From assembly GCF_003885045.1 (NCBI RefSeq), contig NZ_RHJS01000002.1, forward strand, positions 1,798,001 through 1,862,000: a DNA stretch of 64,000 bases, written 5' to 3'. The stretch comes from Schaedlerella arabinosiphila (GTDB lineage: Bacteria; Bacillota; Clostridia; Lachnospirales; Lachnospiraceae). Below are positions 15,741 through 23,683 of this stretch, in pieces; position 1 is the stretch's first letter, and each line of letters opens with the position of its first letter. Made by a program: the position numbers and the translations under genes. The notes below the pieces were generated by a model. It was given only the letters and a program-made list of their open reading frames with translations, did no database searches and was not told the DNA's origin.

Positions 15741-17612
15741 ATGAGAAAACTAGCCTTAACTGATGAAATATTACTGAATATCGAGAAACCCGCCCGCTAT
15801 ACCGGCGGCGAGGTGAACAGTGTCATGAAAGACACTGAAAAAGTGGACATCCGCTTCGCCATGTGTTTTCCGGACGTCTATGAAATCGGCATGTCTCACT
15901 TAGGCATCCAGATCCTCTACGACATGTTCAACCGCCGGGAGGACGTCTGGTGCGAGCGGGTCTATTCCCCCTGGGTGGATCTGCACAAGATCATGAAGGA
16001 GCAGCAGATCCCCTTATTCGCACTGGAATCCCAGGAACCGGTCCGTAAGTTTGACTTCCTGGGCATCACCCTCCAATATGAGATGTGCTATACCAATGTG
16101 CTGCAGATCCTGGACTTAAGCCAGATCCCCCTGCACAGCGCAGACCGCACCTGGGAGGACCCCATCGTCATCGGCGGAGGGCCCTGCGCCTACAATCCGG
16201 AGCCTTTGGCGGAGTTTTTCGACCTGTTTTATATCGGGGAAGGGGAGACGGTCTACGACCAGCTCCTGGATACCTACAAGCGCTGCCGCCGGGAAGGGAA
16301 CAGCCGGCTTCAATTTCTGGAATGCGCGGCCGGGATTGAAGGAATCTATGTCCCGGGGCTCTATGAACCGTCCTACCATGAGGACGGCACCCTGGCAGAT
16401 TTCAGGCCGTTAAGCCCCCATGCCCCGGCAAAGGTGAAGAAGCAGGCCGTCATGGCCATGGACGAAGCGGTGTATCCCATGAATCCTGTGGTTCCCTTTA
16501 TCAAGGCCACCCAGGACCGGGTGGTGCTGGAAATCATGCGGGGGTGCATCCGGGGATGCCGGTTCTGCCAGGCCGGGATGATCTACCGGCCCACCCGGGA
16601 GCGGAGCGCAGAGACCTTGAAGCAGTATGCCAGAACCATGCTGGACAATACCGGGCATGAGGAAATCTGTCTCAGCTCTTTGAGTTCCAGCGATTACTCC
16701 GGGCTGCAGGAGCTGGTCACGTTCCTGATCGAGGAATACCAGGGACGGGGGATCAACATTTCCCTGCCCTCCCTGCGGATAGACGCTTTTTCCCTGGATG
16801 CCATGCAGAAGGTTCAGGATATCCGCAAGAGCAGCCTGACCTTCGCGCCCGAGGCCGGCTCCCAGCGGATGCGCAACGTAATCAATAAAGGGCTGACCGA
16901 GGAGGACATCCTGGAGGGAGCCGGACAGGCGTTTGCGGGAGGCTGGTCAAAGGTGAAGCTGTACTTCATGCTGGGGCTTCCCACGGAGACCGAAGAGGAT
17001 ATGCAGGAGATCGCGGTCTTAGCGGACAAGGTAGCCCGGACCTATTACGAGATTCCAAAGGAACAGCGGCATGGAAAATGCCAGATCACGGCCAGCACCT
17101 CCTTCTTTGTGCCCAAGCCCTTTACTCCATTCCAGTGGGCCTCCATGTGTCCGGCAGAGGAGTATGTGCGCAGGGCCGCCGTGGTGAAGCACGCGTTTGC
17201 AGGCCAGCTCAACCGAAAGAGCCTAAAGTACAACTGGCACGATGCCGAGGTGACCATATTGGAAGGCGTCTTCGCCCGGGGAGACCGGAGGGTGGGGCCT
17301 GTCCTGGAAGAGGCTTACCGCCTGGGCTGCCTGTTCGATTCCTGGACAGAGACTTTCCACAATGAGCCCTGGATGCAGGCGTTTGAAAATACCGGCGTAG
17401 ATCCGGATTTTTACACCCTGCGGAGCAGGAGCGAAGAGGAGCTCTTTCCCTGGGATTTCATCGAAATCGGCGTGAGCAGGACGTTTCTACGCAGGGAATG
17501 GGAGCTTGCCATGAAAGAAACCGTAACGCCCAACTGCCGGCAGCAGTGTTCCGGCTGCGGGGCATCCGGCTTTGGAGGAGGGGTATGTCATGAAGGTAAG
17601 AGTGAAGTTTAA
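15741..17612 (+). CDS. TIGR03960 family B12-binding-domain/radical SAM protein
   Basis: 623 residues. The N-terminal half carries a B12-binding-like Rossmann region (FPDVYEIGMSHLGIQILYDMFN; IVIGGGPCAYNPEP). The radical-SAM core has its 4Fe-4S cluster cysteines in RGCIRGCRFCQAG (C269, C273, C276), a Ser-rich LSSLSSSDYSG and GLPTETEEDM. Members of TIGR03960 nearly always precede a TIGR03936 gene and RNase G in Firmicutes; in some proteins the two are fused. Substrate unknown, RNA modification inferred from the context. ATG 15741 follows AAAGGA; the upstream in-frame extension lacks a site. It overlaps the next gene by 23 nt. Confidence 0.9.
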   Translation: MRKLALTDEILLNIEKPARYTGGEVNSVMKDTEKVDIRFAMCFPDVYEIGMSHLGIQILYDMFNRREDVWCERVYSPWVDLHKIMKEQQIPLFALESQEPVRKFDFLGITLQYEMCYTNVLQILDLSQIPLHSADRTWEDPIVIGGGPCAYNPEPLAEFFDLFYIGEGETVYDQLLDTYKRCRREGNSRLQFLECAAGIEGIYVPGLYEPSYHEDGTLADFRPLSPHAPAKVKKQAVMAMDEAVYPMNPVVPFIKATQDRVVLEIMRGCIRGCRFCQAGMIYRPTRERSAETLKQYARTMLDNTGHEEICLSSLSSSDYSGLQELVTFLIEEYQGRGINISLPSLRIDAFSLDAMQKVQDIRKSSLTFAPEAGSQRMRNVINKGLTEEDILEGAGQAFAGGWSKVKLYFMLGLPTETEEDMQEIAVLADKVARTYYEIPKEQRHGKCQITASTSFFVPKPFTPFQWASMCPAEEYVRRAAVVKHAFAGQLNRKSLKYNWHDAEVTILEGVFARGDRRVGPVLEEAYRLGCLFDSWTETFHNEPWMQAFENTGVDPDFYTLRSRSEEELFPWDFIEIGVSRTFLRREWELAMKETVTPNCRQQCSGCGASGFGGGVCHEGKSEV

Positions 17613-18312
17613 AAAATACGGAAGTCTCCGGTTTATCGGCCATCTGGACGTGATGCGCTTTTTCCAGAAGGTGATGCGCAGGGCACAGATCCCCATCGCC
17701 TTTACGGCAGGGTACAACCCCCATATGATCATGTCCTTTGCAAGTCCCTTGGGGATCGGACTGACCAGCGAGGGGGAATATTTTGATATAGAACTCTCAG
17801 AACCTATTTCCAGTTCTGAAGCCGTTCGAAGGATGAACGAGGTGACGGCCGAAGGAATCGAAGTGGTCAGCTTCCGGCAGATCGCGGAGGAAAAGAAAAT
17901 GACCGGCATGGCCATCGTGGCGGCGGCCGATTATCTGGTGGGCTTTAAAAATGAAACGGATGGGGCGGCTATTACAGAGAAAATAATCACCGATTTTTTA
18001 CGGCAGCAGGAGATTGTGGTTCTGAAACAGACCAAACGCAGTGAACAGGAGGTCAACATCCGTCCGCTGATCTACCGGATGGAGCTTACGAAATCCGGCA
18101 TATATCTCCAGCTCGCCGCGGGAAGCGTGGAGAACCTGAAACCGGAGCTTGTGATGTGTGCATTGTATCAGTTTGCCGGAATCTGTGAGGCTTCTGCCGG
18201 ACTGAGCCGGCACAGGCTGGAGATGTACGCGGATCTGGCCTCTGAGACGGAAAAAGCGGCCGGCATCCGCAGGCTCGTACCGTTGGACGCATTGGGGAAG
18301 GATATGGAATGA
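17590..18312 (+). CDS. TIGR03936 family radical-SAM-associated protein
   Basis: 240 residues. The start, MKVRVKFKKYGSLRFIGHLDVMRFFQ, and the GYNPHMIMSFASPLGIGL loop are diagnostic of the TIGR03936/DUF2344 family. Proteins of this family sit downstream of, or are fused to, TIGR03960 radical-SAM enzymes. They have an RNA-binding-like fold, so help with RNA substrate binding is inferred. ATG 17590 is served by GGAGGAGG lying inside the end of the upstream gene. It shares ATGA with rng downstream, indicating translational coupling across all three genes. Confidence 0.88.
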   Translation: MKVRVKFKKYGSLRFIGHLDVMRFFQKVMRRAQIPIAFTAGYNPHMIMSFASPLGIGLTSEGEYFDIELSEPISSSEAVRRMNEVTAEGIEVVSFRQIAEEKKMTGMAIVAAADYLVGFKNETDGAAITEKIITDFLRQQEIVVLKQTKRSEQEVNIRPLIYRMELTKSGIYLQLAAGSVENLKPELVMCALYQFAGICEASAGLSRHRLEMYADLASETEKAAGIRRLVPLDALGKDME

Positions 18313-19511
18313 CGAGGAAAATTCTGATCATTAAAGAAGAGGAATACATCTGTACTTATTTTATAGAAGACGGGGAGATCGTGGAGATCCATCCGGGCCC
18401 TCAGCAGGAGACGCAGGGGCAGCAGGCCGTGCTGGGCAATATTTATATCGGAAAGGTCCAAAACATCGTGGCCAATATCGGGGCGGCGTTTGTGGACATC
18501 GGCGGCATCAACTGCTACTACGATGTGAGCCAGGTTTCCCATGCCATCTTTACCAAAAAAGCGGGAAAAAAGCCGCTGTGCATCGGTGATGAGCTTCTCG
18601 TGCAGGTAAGCCGGGAAGCGGTGAAGACAAAGGCGCCCACGGTCAGCAGCAATATCAGCCTGACGGGGCGTTATGCGGTGCTGACCTCCGGCAACACCAG
18701 GATCGGCGTGTCCGCCAAGCTTCCCAGGCCCCTTCGGGAGGATTATAAAGAGCGCCTGCAGGACTGGAAAAACGAGGAATACGGGGTGATCGTGCGCACC
18801 AACGCCAAAGATGTGCCTTCCGAAACCGTGCTGGAGGAGCTCTCCAAGCTTCGAAGCCGTTTTCAGGAATTAAAGCGCATCTCCCTCTCCCGAACCTGTT
18901 TTTCCTGCCTGTATACAGCCGCCAGGCCGTATCTCACGGATCTGAAAAACGTATATACCGAAGGACTCTCGGAGATCCTTGTGGAAGACCGGGAGCTCTA
19001 TGAGGAGATCCTGGAATATTCCCGCCGGGAGCAGCCGGAATTTGTGGAAAAGCTTCGCCTGTATGAAGACCCACTTCTGTCCCTGGGGAACCTTTACAGC
19101 ACCCGATCCGTCCTGGAAGGGGCACTGAGGGAGCGGGTCTGGTTAAAGCACGGCGGCTATCTGATCATACAGCCTACCGAAGCGCTGACTGTGGTGGATG
19201 TCAACTCCGGAAAATGCGTCTCCAAAAAGAGCCGTCCCGATGCCTTTCTGCAGATGAACCTGGAAGCGGCCCGGGAGATCGCCAAGCAGATCCGGCTTCG
19301 GAACCTCTCCGGGATCATTGTGGTGGATTTTATCAACATGGAAAAAGCAGAGGATATGCAGCTATTGCTGCGGGAATTTCGAAAAGTTCTTTCTCTGGAC
19401 CCGATCCAGACCACGCTGGTGGACGTAACCGCGCTGCAGCTTGTGGAGGTAACCAGAAAGAAGCTCAGAAAGCCGCTGCATGAGTGCTGCGGGTCAAACA
19501 ATCTGCCTTGA
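18309..19511 (+). CDS. rng: Ribonuclease E/G family protein
   Basis: 400 residues. The S1 domain is at the N-terminus (LGNIYIGKVQNIVANIGAAFVDIG, residues ~40-110). The RNase E/G catalytic core has the catalytic-site region VVDVNSGK, then FINMEKAEDMQLLL and VDVTALQLVEVTRKKLRKPL. It lacks the long C-terminal scaffold of RNase E, so it is an RNase G-type endonuclease for rRNA/mRNA 5' processing. The family's usual CPxCxG zinc-link is not seen; the end reads HECCGSN. It overlaps the TIGR03936 gene by ATGA. Confidence 0.9.
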   Translation: MTRKILIIKEEEYICTYFIEDGEIVEIHPGPQQETQGQQAVLGNIYIGKVQNIVANIGAAFVDIGGINCYYDVSQVSHAIFTKKAGKKPLCIGDELLVQVSREAVKTKAPTVSSNISLTGRYAVLTSGNTRIGVSAKLPRPLREDYKERLQDWKNEEYGVIVRTNAKDVPSETVLEELSKLRSRFQELKRISLSRTCFSCLYTAARPYLTDLKNVYTEGLSEILVEDRELYEEILEYSRREQPEFVEKLRLYEDPLLSLGNLYSTRSVLEGALRERVWLKHGGYLIIQPTEALTVVDVNSGKCVSKKSRPDAFLQMNLEAAREIAKQIRLRNLSGIIVVDFINMEKAEDMQLLLREFRKVLSLDPIQTTLVDVTALQLVEVTRKKLRKPLHECCGSNNLP

Positions 19512-19527
19512 TAAGGGGGGACATCAA

Positions 19528-20010
19528 ATGGGAAAGAAAGAACTGAAAACCAACGCCATGCGGATGCTGGAAAAACTGAAGATTCCTTATGAATACCTGA
19601 CCTATGAATGCCCGGAGTTTGTAAGCGGCATTTCCACCGCGGACTTAACCGGCCTGCCCCATGAGCTGGTTTACAAGACGCTGGTCACTACCGGCAAAAG
19701 CGGGGAGCATTTTGTATTTGTGATCCCCATCGAGGCGGAGCTGGATCTGAAAAAGGCGGCCAGGGCAGTGGGAGAGAAGTCTGTGGAAATGCTGCCCGTG
19801 AAGGAGATCACGAAGGTCACCGGATATGTACGGGGCGGCTGCACGGCCATCGGGATGAAGAAAAAATTTCCCGCCGTTCTGGACGAAAGCGCCCGGACAC
19901 TTGACCGGATCTATGTCAGCGGCGGGAAGATCGGGATGCAGTTAAAACTCAGCCCGGAGGATCTAAAGCGCGCCGCCGGCGCGGAATATGCGGATGTGCT
20001 GCAAAAATAA
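19528..20010 (+). CDS. ybaK: Cys-tRNA(Pro) deacylase, YbaK/EbsC family
   Basis: 160 residues spanning a single YbaK/aminoacyl-tRNA-editing domain: STADLTGLPHELVYKTLVT, FVFVIPIEAELDLKKAARAVG, GYVRGGCTAIGMKKKFP and a late YVSGGKIGMQLKLS. YbaK hydrolyses Cys-tRNA(Pro) formed by prolyl-tRNA synthetase. ATG 19528 follows AAGGGGGG. It is 16 nt after rng and probably shares its transcript. The following gene has its own promoter. Confidence 0.9.
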   Translation: MGKKELKTNAMRMLEKLKIPYEYLTYECPEFVSGISTADLTGLPHELVYKTLVTTGKSGEHFVFVIPIEAELDLKKAARAVGEKSVEMLPVKEITKVTGYVRGGCTAIGMKKKFPAVLDESARTLDRIYVSGGKIGMQLKLSPEDLKRAAGAEYADVLQK

Positions 20011-20019
20011 AAGTTTTGA

Positions 20020-20048
20020 TTTACAACCTTTTCGGAAAGCGTTATAAT
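20020..20048 (+). promoter_or_regulatory. Predicted promoter of the aspartate kinase gene
   Basis: TTTACA (20020-20025), 17-nt spacer, TATAAT (20043-20048). Transcription would start near 20055 and give a ~220-nt leader. Confidence 0.65.
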
Positions 20049-20054
20049 ATGATT

Positions 20055-20276
20055 CGACCGTCATACATCCGTTTTGACTGGAGGAGGGCGGTTCTTTACA
20101 TCGATGAATCAAAATATACAAAGCGTGCCGGCGACAGCGAATGCTGCTATGGATCATTCCTGAAATAATTGCAGCCGATGGAATCTGCGGCAGTATGGAA
20201 CAGATTCAAATTCAGTTATTTTAGGAATGCTTCTTAGGAAACATCTGGCAACAGGTACATGGAGGAAACCGGAATT
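20055..20276 (+). other. Long leader of the aspartate kinase gene
   Basis: The leader has GGAGGAGGG at about 20081-20089 and a 19-codon frame at 20104-20163 beginning MNQNIQSVPATAN. A weak hairpin follows around GCAGCCG/CGGC near 20173-20194. I looked for a lysine riboswitch, SAM riboswitch and T-box and recognised none of their conserved cores. The leader could hold an attenuator, but the short frame is not rich in Lys, Thr or Met codons. Confidence 0.35.
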
Positions 20277-21596
20277 ATGAAAAAAGTAGTGAAATTTGGA
20301 GGAAGCTCCCTGGCAAGCGCAGGGCAGTTTAAGAAGGCCGCAAGGATCATCCGGGCAGACAAGACCAGGATCTACGTGGTGCCTTCCGCACCGGGAAAGC
20401 GTTATGCAGAGGATACCAAGGTAACGGATATGCTCTATAGCTGCTACGGCGCAGCCATCCGGGAAAAGGATTTTACAGAGCAGATGGAGGCCATCAAGGC
20501 CCGCTATCAGGAGATCATCGACGGCCTGAAGCTTTCCATTTCTCTGGAAGAGGAATTTAAAACAATCCGGGAAAATTTCGGAAAAAAGATCGGGCGGGAT
20601 TATGCCGCGTCCAGAGGCGAATACCTCAACGGCAAGATCATGGCCGCTTATCTTGGATTCGAGTTTATCGACGCCGCGGAGGTGGTTCGTTTCGACATGG
20701 ACCGGTTGTTCGACGAGGAGACCACCAACACCCTTCTGGCCGAAAGGCTTCTCAATTCCTCCGGGGCGGTGATACCCGGATTTTACGGGGCCATGGAGGA
20801 CGGTACCATTGTGACCTTTTCCAGAGGCGGCTCCGATATCACCGGTTCCCTGGTTGCCCTGGCCGTGCAGGCGGACCTGTACGAGAACTGGACCGATGTA
20901 TCCGGGTTCCTCATTGCGGACCCCAGGATCGTCCAGAACCCAAAGGCCATTGAGACCATTACTTATAAGGAGTTGCGGGAATTGTCCTACATGGGGGCAA
21001 GCGTGCTCCATGAGGATGCCATCTTTCCGGTGAGAAAGGCAGGTATCCCCATCAATATCCGCAATACGAACCAGCCCGAGGACAAAGGCACCCTCATCGT
21101 GGAGGGCACCTGCCGGCAGCCCAGATACACCATCACCGGGATCGCGGGCACAGACAGCTTTGTGTCCATCACCATCGAAAAAGCGATGATGAATTCTGAG
21201 GTAGGCTTCTGCCGCAAGGTGCTGCAGGTCTTTGAAGAAAATGAGATCTCCATCGAGCACATGCCCTCCGGGATTGATACCATGACCATCTTTGTCCACA
21301 AGGATATCTTTGAGGAGAAGGAGCAGCAGGTCATTGCCGGGATTCACAAGGCCGTCCATCCGGACCATATCGAACTGGAGTCGGATCTGGCCCTGATCGC
21401 CGTGGTAGGCCGGGGTATGAAGGCCACCCGCGGGACAGCCGGAAGGATTTTCTCCTCCCTGGCACATGCCCATATCAACGTGAAGATGATCGACCAGGGC
21501 TCCAGTGAGCTGAACATCATCGTAGGCGTCCGCCACGATGACTTCAAAAACGCGATCCGCGCCCTGTATGAGATCTTTGTAGAGACACGGATCTGA
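20277..21596 (+). CDS. lysC: Aspartate kinase
   Basis: 439 residues. The amino-acid-kinase domain begins VVKFGGSSLAS and contains SRGGSDITGSLVALAV and DVSGFLIADPRIV. Two ACT domains follow, with SVTIEKAMMN-type and ELNIIVGV strands near the C-terminus. It phosphorylates aspartate at the head of the lysine/threonine/methionine pathway. The intact ACT pair predicts feedback by an end-product amino acid. ATG 20277 lies 10 nt after GGAGGA. It is an extra insertion in the otherwise conserved rng-rplU neighbourhood. Confidence 0.93.
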   Translation: MKKVVKFGGSSLASAGQFKKAARIIRADKTRIYVVPSAPGKRYAEDTKVTDMLYSCYGAAIREKDFTEQMEAIKARYQEIIDGLKLSISLEEEFKTIRENFGKKIGRDYAASRGEYLNGKIMAAYLGFEFIDAAEVVRFDMDRLFDEETTNTLLAERLLNSSGAVIPGFYGAMEDGTIVTFSRGGSDITGSLVALAVQADLYENWTDVSGFLIADPRIVQNPKAIETITYKELRELSYMGASVLHEDAIFPVRKAGIPINIRNTNQPEDKGTLIVEGTCRQPRYTITGIAGTDSFVSITIEKAMMNSEVGFCRKVLQVFEENEISIEHMPSGIDTMTIFVHKDIFEEKEQQVIAGIHKAVHPDHIELESDLALIAVVGRGMKATRGTAGRIFSSLAHAHINVKMIDQGSSELNIIVGVRHDDFKNAIRALYEIFVETRI

Positions 21597-21624
21597 TTGT
21601 TTCCGGTATAATTAGGAGGCAGAA

Positions 21625-22410
21625 ATGATCGATTTTCATACACATATGTTTCCGGAAAAGATTGCCGGAAAGACCCTCCGGTTTCTAAGCGAGAGATGCA
21701 AAACCGCTCCCTTTACAGAGGGCACGCCCCAGGGACTTCTGTCTTCTGCGAAGGACGCGGGGATTGCGTGTTGCGTAGCCCTTCCGGTGGTCACGAATCC
21801 GGAGCAGTTTGAGAGCGTCAACCGTTTCGCGGAGCAGTACCGCGAGGGGCCCATCCTGTCTTTCGGCGGAATCCACCCGGAAAACGAAGATTATAAGGGG
21901 AAGTTGCGGTATCTGAGAGACCATGGATTTATCGGGATCAAGCTCCATCCGGATTACCAGGGGACCTTTTTCAATGACATCCGGTATAAGCGCATCATTT
22001 CCTATGCAAGCGAGCTGGAAATGATCGTCTCCGTACATGCCGGCTTTGATCCCGGATATCCGGACTGCGTACACTGCACCCCGGCCATGGCAAGAGAGGT
22101 CATAGACGAGGTGGCACCTGACAGGCTGGTGCTTGCGCATCTGGGCGGCTTCCTGCATTGGGACGAGGTGGAGCAGGAGCTTGTGGGACGGGATGTCTGG
22201 TTTGACACGGCCGTAGTATTCGGCCGGATTCCGGATGAGCAGTTGATCCGCATCTGCAGAAACCATGGAACAAAGCGGATCTTATTTGCCACCGATTCCC
22301 CCTGGTCCGGTCAGAAGGAGTCCCTGGAGTATTTCCAAAAGCTGGATCTGGCCGATGCAGAAAAAGCGCAGATTCTTTCGGAAAATGCAAAGAAACTCTT
22401 GACTTTGTAA
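21625..22410 (+). CDS. Amidohydrolase-2 family metal-dependent hydrolase
   Basis: 261 residues with the TIM-barrel metal-site motifs in order: IDFHTHMFPE (metal His pair), GIKLHPDYQG, VSVHAGFDPGYPD, VLAHLGG and FATDSPW. This matches the PF04909 amidohydrolase group of small uncharacterised hydrolases (sometimes labelled TatD-like). Substrate unknown. AGGAGG precedes the ATG; it begins 28 nt after lysC and is likely co-transcribed. The rplU promoter lies within its last codons. Confidence 0.85.
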   Translation: MIDFHTHMFPEKIAGKTLRFLSERCKTAPFTEGTPQGLLSSAKDAGIACCVALPVVTNPEQFESVNRFAEQYREGPILSFGGIHPENEDYKGKLRYLRDHGFIGIKLHPDYQGTFFNDIRYKRIISYASELEMIVSVHAGFDPGYPDCVHCTPAMAREVIDEVAPDRLVLAHLGGFLHWDEVEQELVGRDVWFDTAVVFGRIPDEQLIRICRNHGTKRILFATDSPWSGQKESLEYFQKLDLADAEKAQILSENAKKLLTL

Positions 22411-22427
22411 AGTCTGCATGGTATATT
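22399..22427 (+). promoter_or_regulatory. Promoter of the rplU-prp-rpmA operon
   Basis: TTGACT (22399-22404), 17-nt spacer, TATATT (22422-22427), overlapping the end of the amidohydrolase gene. Confidence 0.7.
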
Positions 22428-22433
22428 TTATGA

Positions 22434-22560
22434 GTATGCCGCACAGCGGGGTTTTTGAAGTTCTGCGTTTCCGAACCGGCTGCAGTCCCGTTTTTTCGGG
22501 AAGCTGTATGAGCCGGGATCAGATCTGCAGACACCGAAGCTGGCGAGTAATGATAATAGG
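22434..22560 (+). ncRNA. Probable ribosomal protein L21 leader
   Basis: A ~125-nt untranslated leader between the promoter and rplU with several short complementary segments, for example CCCG-TTTTTT-CGGG around 22492-22505. L21 leaders occur at this exact position in Firmicutes and are thought to bind L21 to limit operon expression. I assign it from position and structure, not from a model match. Confidence 0.45.
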
Positions 22561-22569
22561 AGGTGCCAT

Positions 22570-22878
22570 ATGTACGCGATCATAGCAACAGGTGGTAAAC
22601 AGTACAAAGTATCCGAAGGCGATATCATTAAAGTAGAAAAGCTTGGTGTGGAAGCTGGGGAGACTTATACATTTGACCAGGTTCTTGCGGTGAATAATGA
22701 GAGTCTTGTTGTTGGGAATCCTGTGGTAGACGGCGCGACCGTAACCGCTTCCGTTTTAGGCGACGGAAAGGGCAAAAAGGTCATTGTCTACAAGTACAAG
22801 AGGAAGACAGGATACCACAAAAAGAACGGCCACAGACAGCAGTACACAGCAGTAAAGATTGAAAAGATCAACGCATAA
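22570..22878 (+). CDS. rplU: 50S ribosomal protein L21
   Basis: 102 residues, the normal length. It starts [18 protein letters not shown], has [17 protein letters not shown] in the middle, and ends in the basic [18 protein letters not shown] segment that contacts 23S rRNA. AGGAGG lies 6 nt before the ATG. First gene of rplU-prp-rpmA, the standard Firmicutes order. Confidence 0.97.
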   Translation: MYAIIATGGKQYKVSEGDIIKVEKLGVEAGETYTFDQVLAVNNESLVVGNPVVDGATVTASVLGDGKGKKVIVYKYKRKTGYHKKNGHRQQYTAVKIEKINA

Positions 22879-22883
22879 TCCAG

Positions 22884-23216
22884 ATGATCCGGATAACCAT
22901 TTATGTAAATGAACATCATGTATATACAGGCTTTGACGTGAAGGGCCACGCCGAATTTTCGGATCCCGGAAAGGATGTCGTGTGCGCGGCGGTTTCCATG
23001 CTTGTCATCAATACGATGAATGCCATGGAAGCCTTTACCGAGGATGAGACAAGCCACGTCAGCGATGAGGAGGAGGGAACCATTGAGTTCCGCTTCCGCA
23101 GACGGCCTTCGCATGATGCGGATCTGCTGATCAATACCATGATTCTTGGTCTGGAGAGTCTGGAAGAGAACAGCGAATATGAACCATACATTGATATCAT
23201 TTTCAAGGAGGTGTAA
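22884..23216 (+). CDS. prp: Ribosomal-processing cysteine protease Prp
   Basis: 110 residues. GHAEF supplies the catalytic histidine and DVVCAAVSM the catalytic cysteine of the YsxB/Prp fold. Prp removes the N-terminal extension of L27 in Firmicutes, and the next gene encodes an L27 with just such an extension. It lies 5 nt after rplU and 5 nt before rpmA, so expression of enzyme and substrate is coupled. Confidence 0.93.
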   Translation: MIRITIYVNEHHVYTGFDVKGHAEFSDPGKDVVCAAVSMLVINTMNAMEAFTEDETSHVSDEEEGTIEFRFRRRPSHDADLLINTMILGLESLEENSEYEPYIDIIFKEV

Positions 23217-23221
23217 TTATC

Positions 23222-23506
23222 ATGATGAATCTGAACCTTCAGTTTTTTGCTCATAAAAAGGGAGTTGGTTCCACAAGGAACGGACGTGACTCCGAGTCAA
23301 AAAGATTAGGTGCCAAGAGGGCTGACGGACAGTTTGTCAAGGCTGGCAACATCCTTTACAGACAGCGCGGAACAAAGATCCATCCGGGTATGAACGTAGG
23401 TCGCGGCGGCGATGATACATTGTTTGCCCTGGTTGACGGTGTTGTACGTTTTGAGAGAAAAGGAAGAGATCTGAAGCAGGTTTCTATCTATCCGAAGGCA
23501 GAATAA
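23222..23506 (+). CDS. rpmA: 50S ribosomal protein L27 with cleavable N-terminal extension
   Basis: 94 residues. The leader MMNLNLQFF precedes [15 protein letters not shown], the usual mature L27 start. The F-F/A junction is the known Prp cleavage site type, so mature L27 begins at the Ala near position 10. The mature tail reaches toward the peptidyl-transferase centre. Two ATGs (23222 and 23225) both follow AAGGAGGTG; spacing favours either. A hairpin follows the stop. Confidence 0.96.
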   Translation: MMNLNLQFFAHKKGVGSTRNGRDSESKRLGAKRADGQFVKAGNILYRQRGTKIHPGMNVGRGGDDTLFALVDGVVRFERKGRDLKQVSIYPKAE

Positions 23507-23517
23507 GTGAGTCCCTA

Positions 23518-23546
23518 CAAGGCAGGAAGCATTTCCTGCCTTGTTT
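23518..23546 (+). terminator. Terminator after rpmA
   Basis: CAAGGCAGGAA (23518-23528), GCAT loop, TTCCTGCCTTG (23533-23543), then TTT. Strong stem, short T-tract. Confidence 0.6.
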
Positions 23547-23555
23547 ATCTATGCC

Positions 23556-23637
23556 ATCGTATAAAGAAAGGCTGCCGGTGACAGGTTTTTTGTATGTATC
23601 GTATGCAGAAGCTGCCGGCGGCAGGTTTTTCTATTGG
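23556..23637 (+). repeat. Imperfect tandem repeat of about 40 bp (two units) before obgE
   Basis: Unit 1 (23556-23597) and unit 2 (23598-23637) each begin ATCGTAT and contain GCTGCCGG(T/C)G(A/G)CAGGTTTTT (23571-23590 and 23611-23630), which differ at two positions. Unit 2 forms a 5-bp CTGCC/GGCAG hairpin before a T-run, so the repeat may reinforce termination after rpmA. Confidence 0.55.
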
Positions 23638-23683
23638 CGTACCATTTCAGGATTGTTTGAATTTTGGTGATAGGAGAGTATGT

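Noticed and set aside
20055..20276. Lysine riboswitch before lysC
   Set aside because: The conserved lysine-riboswitch core segments are not present.
20154..21536. 460-codon frame antisense to aspartate kinase
   Set aside because: It is exactly opposite the well-supported lysC gene, shows no domain and has no ribosome site; it reflects the codon pattern of the real gene.
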